Part shown: one piece after another, positions 63,816-64,000 of the stretch
How the letters are laid out: each line of letters starts with the position of its first letter
How positions within the stretch are numbered: position 1 is the stretch's first letter
Assembly: GCA_020746105.1 (NCBI GenBank)
Contig: CM036617.1
Location: 162,510,912-162,574,911, forward strand
Direction of reading: 5' to 3'
Length of the DNA stretch: 64,000 nt
From: Trogon surrucura
Lineage: Eukaryota; Chordata; Aves; Trogoniformes; Trogonidae
Program-made: the position numbers and the translations under genes
The notes under the pieces: model-generated
The model's database searches: none
Told to the model about the DNA's origin: nothing
What the model saw: the letters and a program-made list of their open reading frames with translations, nothing else

Positions 63816-64000
63816 CTGTTTCTCAGTCATTTTCAAGCAATAGCATTTCCAACACAGAAGAGTGTTACAACTGCTTGTTATGGGCATAATCATCCATCTT
63901 AATGTTCTGTTCAGTGCTCCTGACCACTATTCCAGTGCTCCTGACCACTATTCCAGTGCTCCATGTCATCAGCAACTTTCAGCTTTCTTATTTTTCACAC
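63816..64000. other. Unassigned sequence at the window edge
   Basis: Apart from the short 21-base tandem repeat nothing is recognised. Confidence 0.5.
63912..63962 (+). repeat. Short tandem repeat, 21-base unit, about 2.4 copies
   Basis: CAGTGCTCCTGACCACTATTC is repeated exactly at 63912 and 63933, and its first nine bases recur at 63954. Confidence 0.9.

Larger units (their letters stand above)
28725..64000 (-). other. LARGE1: LARGE1 5' intron(s) upstream of the first coding exon (partial)
   Basis: Because the exon at 28724 has a splice acceptor and a partial leader, at least one non-coding exon must lie at higher coordinates. I could not locate it. There is no clear CpG island promoter, so the main promoter is probably beyond 64000. 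The stretch contains CR1 copies and a solo LTR. Confidence 0.65.

Noticed and set aside
1-64000. CRISPR array, prokaryotic operon, tRNA or rRNA genes
   Set aside because: No regularly spaced repeats, no operon-like coding density and no recognisable structural RNA; the window is vertebrate nuclear DNA.

Overview
The window looks like avian nuclear DNA. It is AT-rich and contains many CR1 non-LTR retrotransposon copies from several subfamilies, recognised by their ATTCTATGA or ATTCTGTGA tails and CR1-type ORF2 coding remnants. It also carries a solo retroviral LTR. I cannot name the species. There is no bacterial gene content, operon or CRISPR array, and most long open frames are chance or transposon-derived.

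One host gene is recognisable. A 187-bp exon on the minus strand (28724 down to 28538) has a strong 3' splice acceptor, a short upstream ORF, the start codon and first 35 residues of the glycosyltransferase LARGE1, and a consensus 5' splice donor. All other LARGE1 coding exons lie outside the window. Positions 1-28537 are therefore the intron downstream of this exon. Positions 28725-64000 are the intron (or introns) between it and the non-coding first exon or exons, which I could not locate.

Layout. 1-1197: unassigned intron. 1198-1797: about 600 bp of GACA, GGGA and GGAA microsatellite. 1870-8264: CR1 copies plus decayed ancient relics. 11313-15737: two CR1s head to tail; the second is 3.6 kb and keeps the ORF1 esterase region, an APE-type endonuclease and a reverse transcriptase broken by two in-frame stops and a deletion. 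17718-26079: more CR1 copies, several of them old. 28538-28724: the LARGE1 exon. 35250-39946: CR1 copies, including one with a 302-codon open reverse transcriptase segment and a triplicated 5' junction. 40808-41393: a 586-bp solo LTR with a 5-bp target duplication, in the same orientation as LARGE1. 47525-47643 and 59713-63815: further CR1 copies. The rest is unassigned intronic sequence.

How it fits together: one very long intron pair of a Golgi glycosyltransferase gene has been filled by successive CR1 waves, mostly antisense to the gene. Possible regulatory consequences are inference only: LTR-driven alternative transcription, pairing between inverted CR1 copies flanking the exon, a structure-forming purine tract, and uORF control of the start codon. 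I did not find a clearly new multi-gene system.
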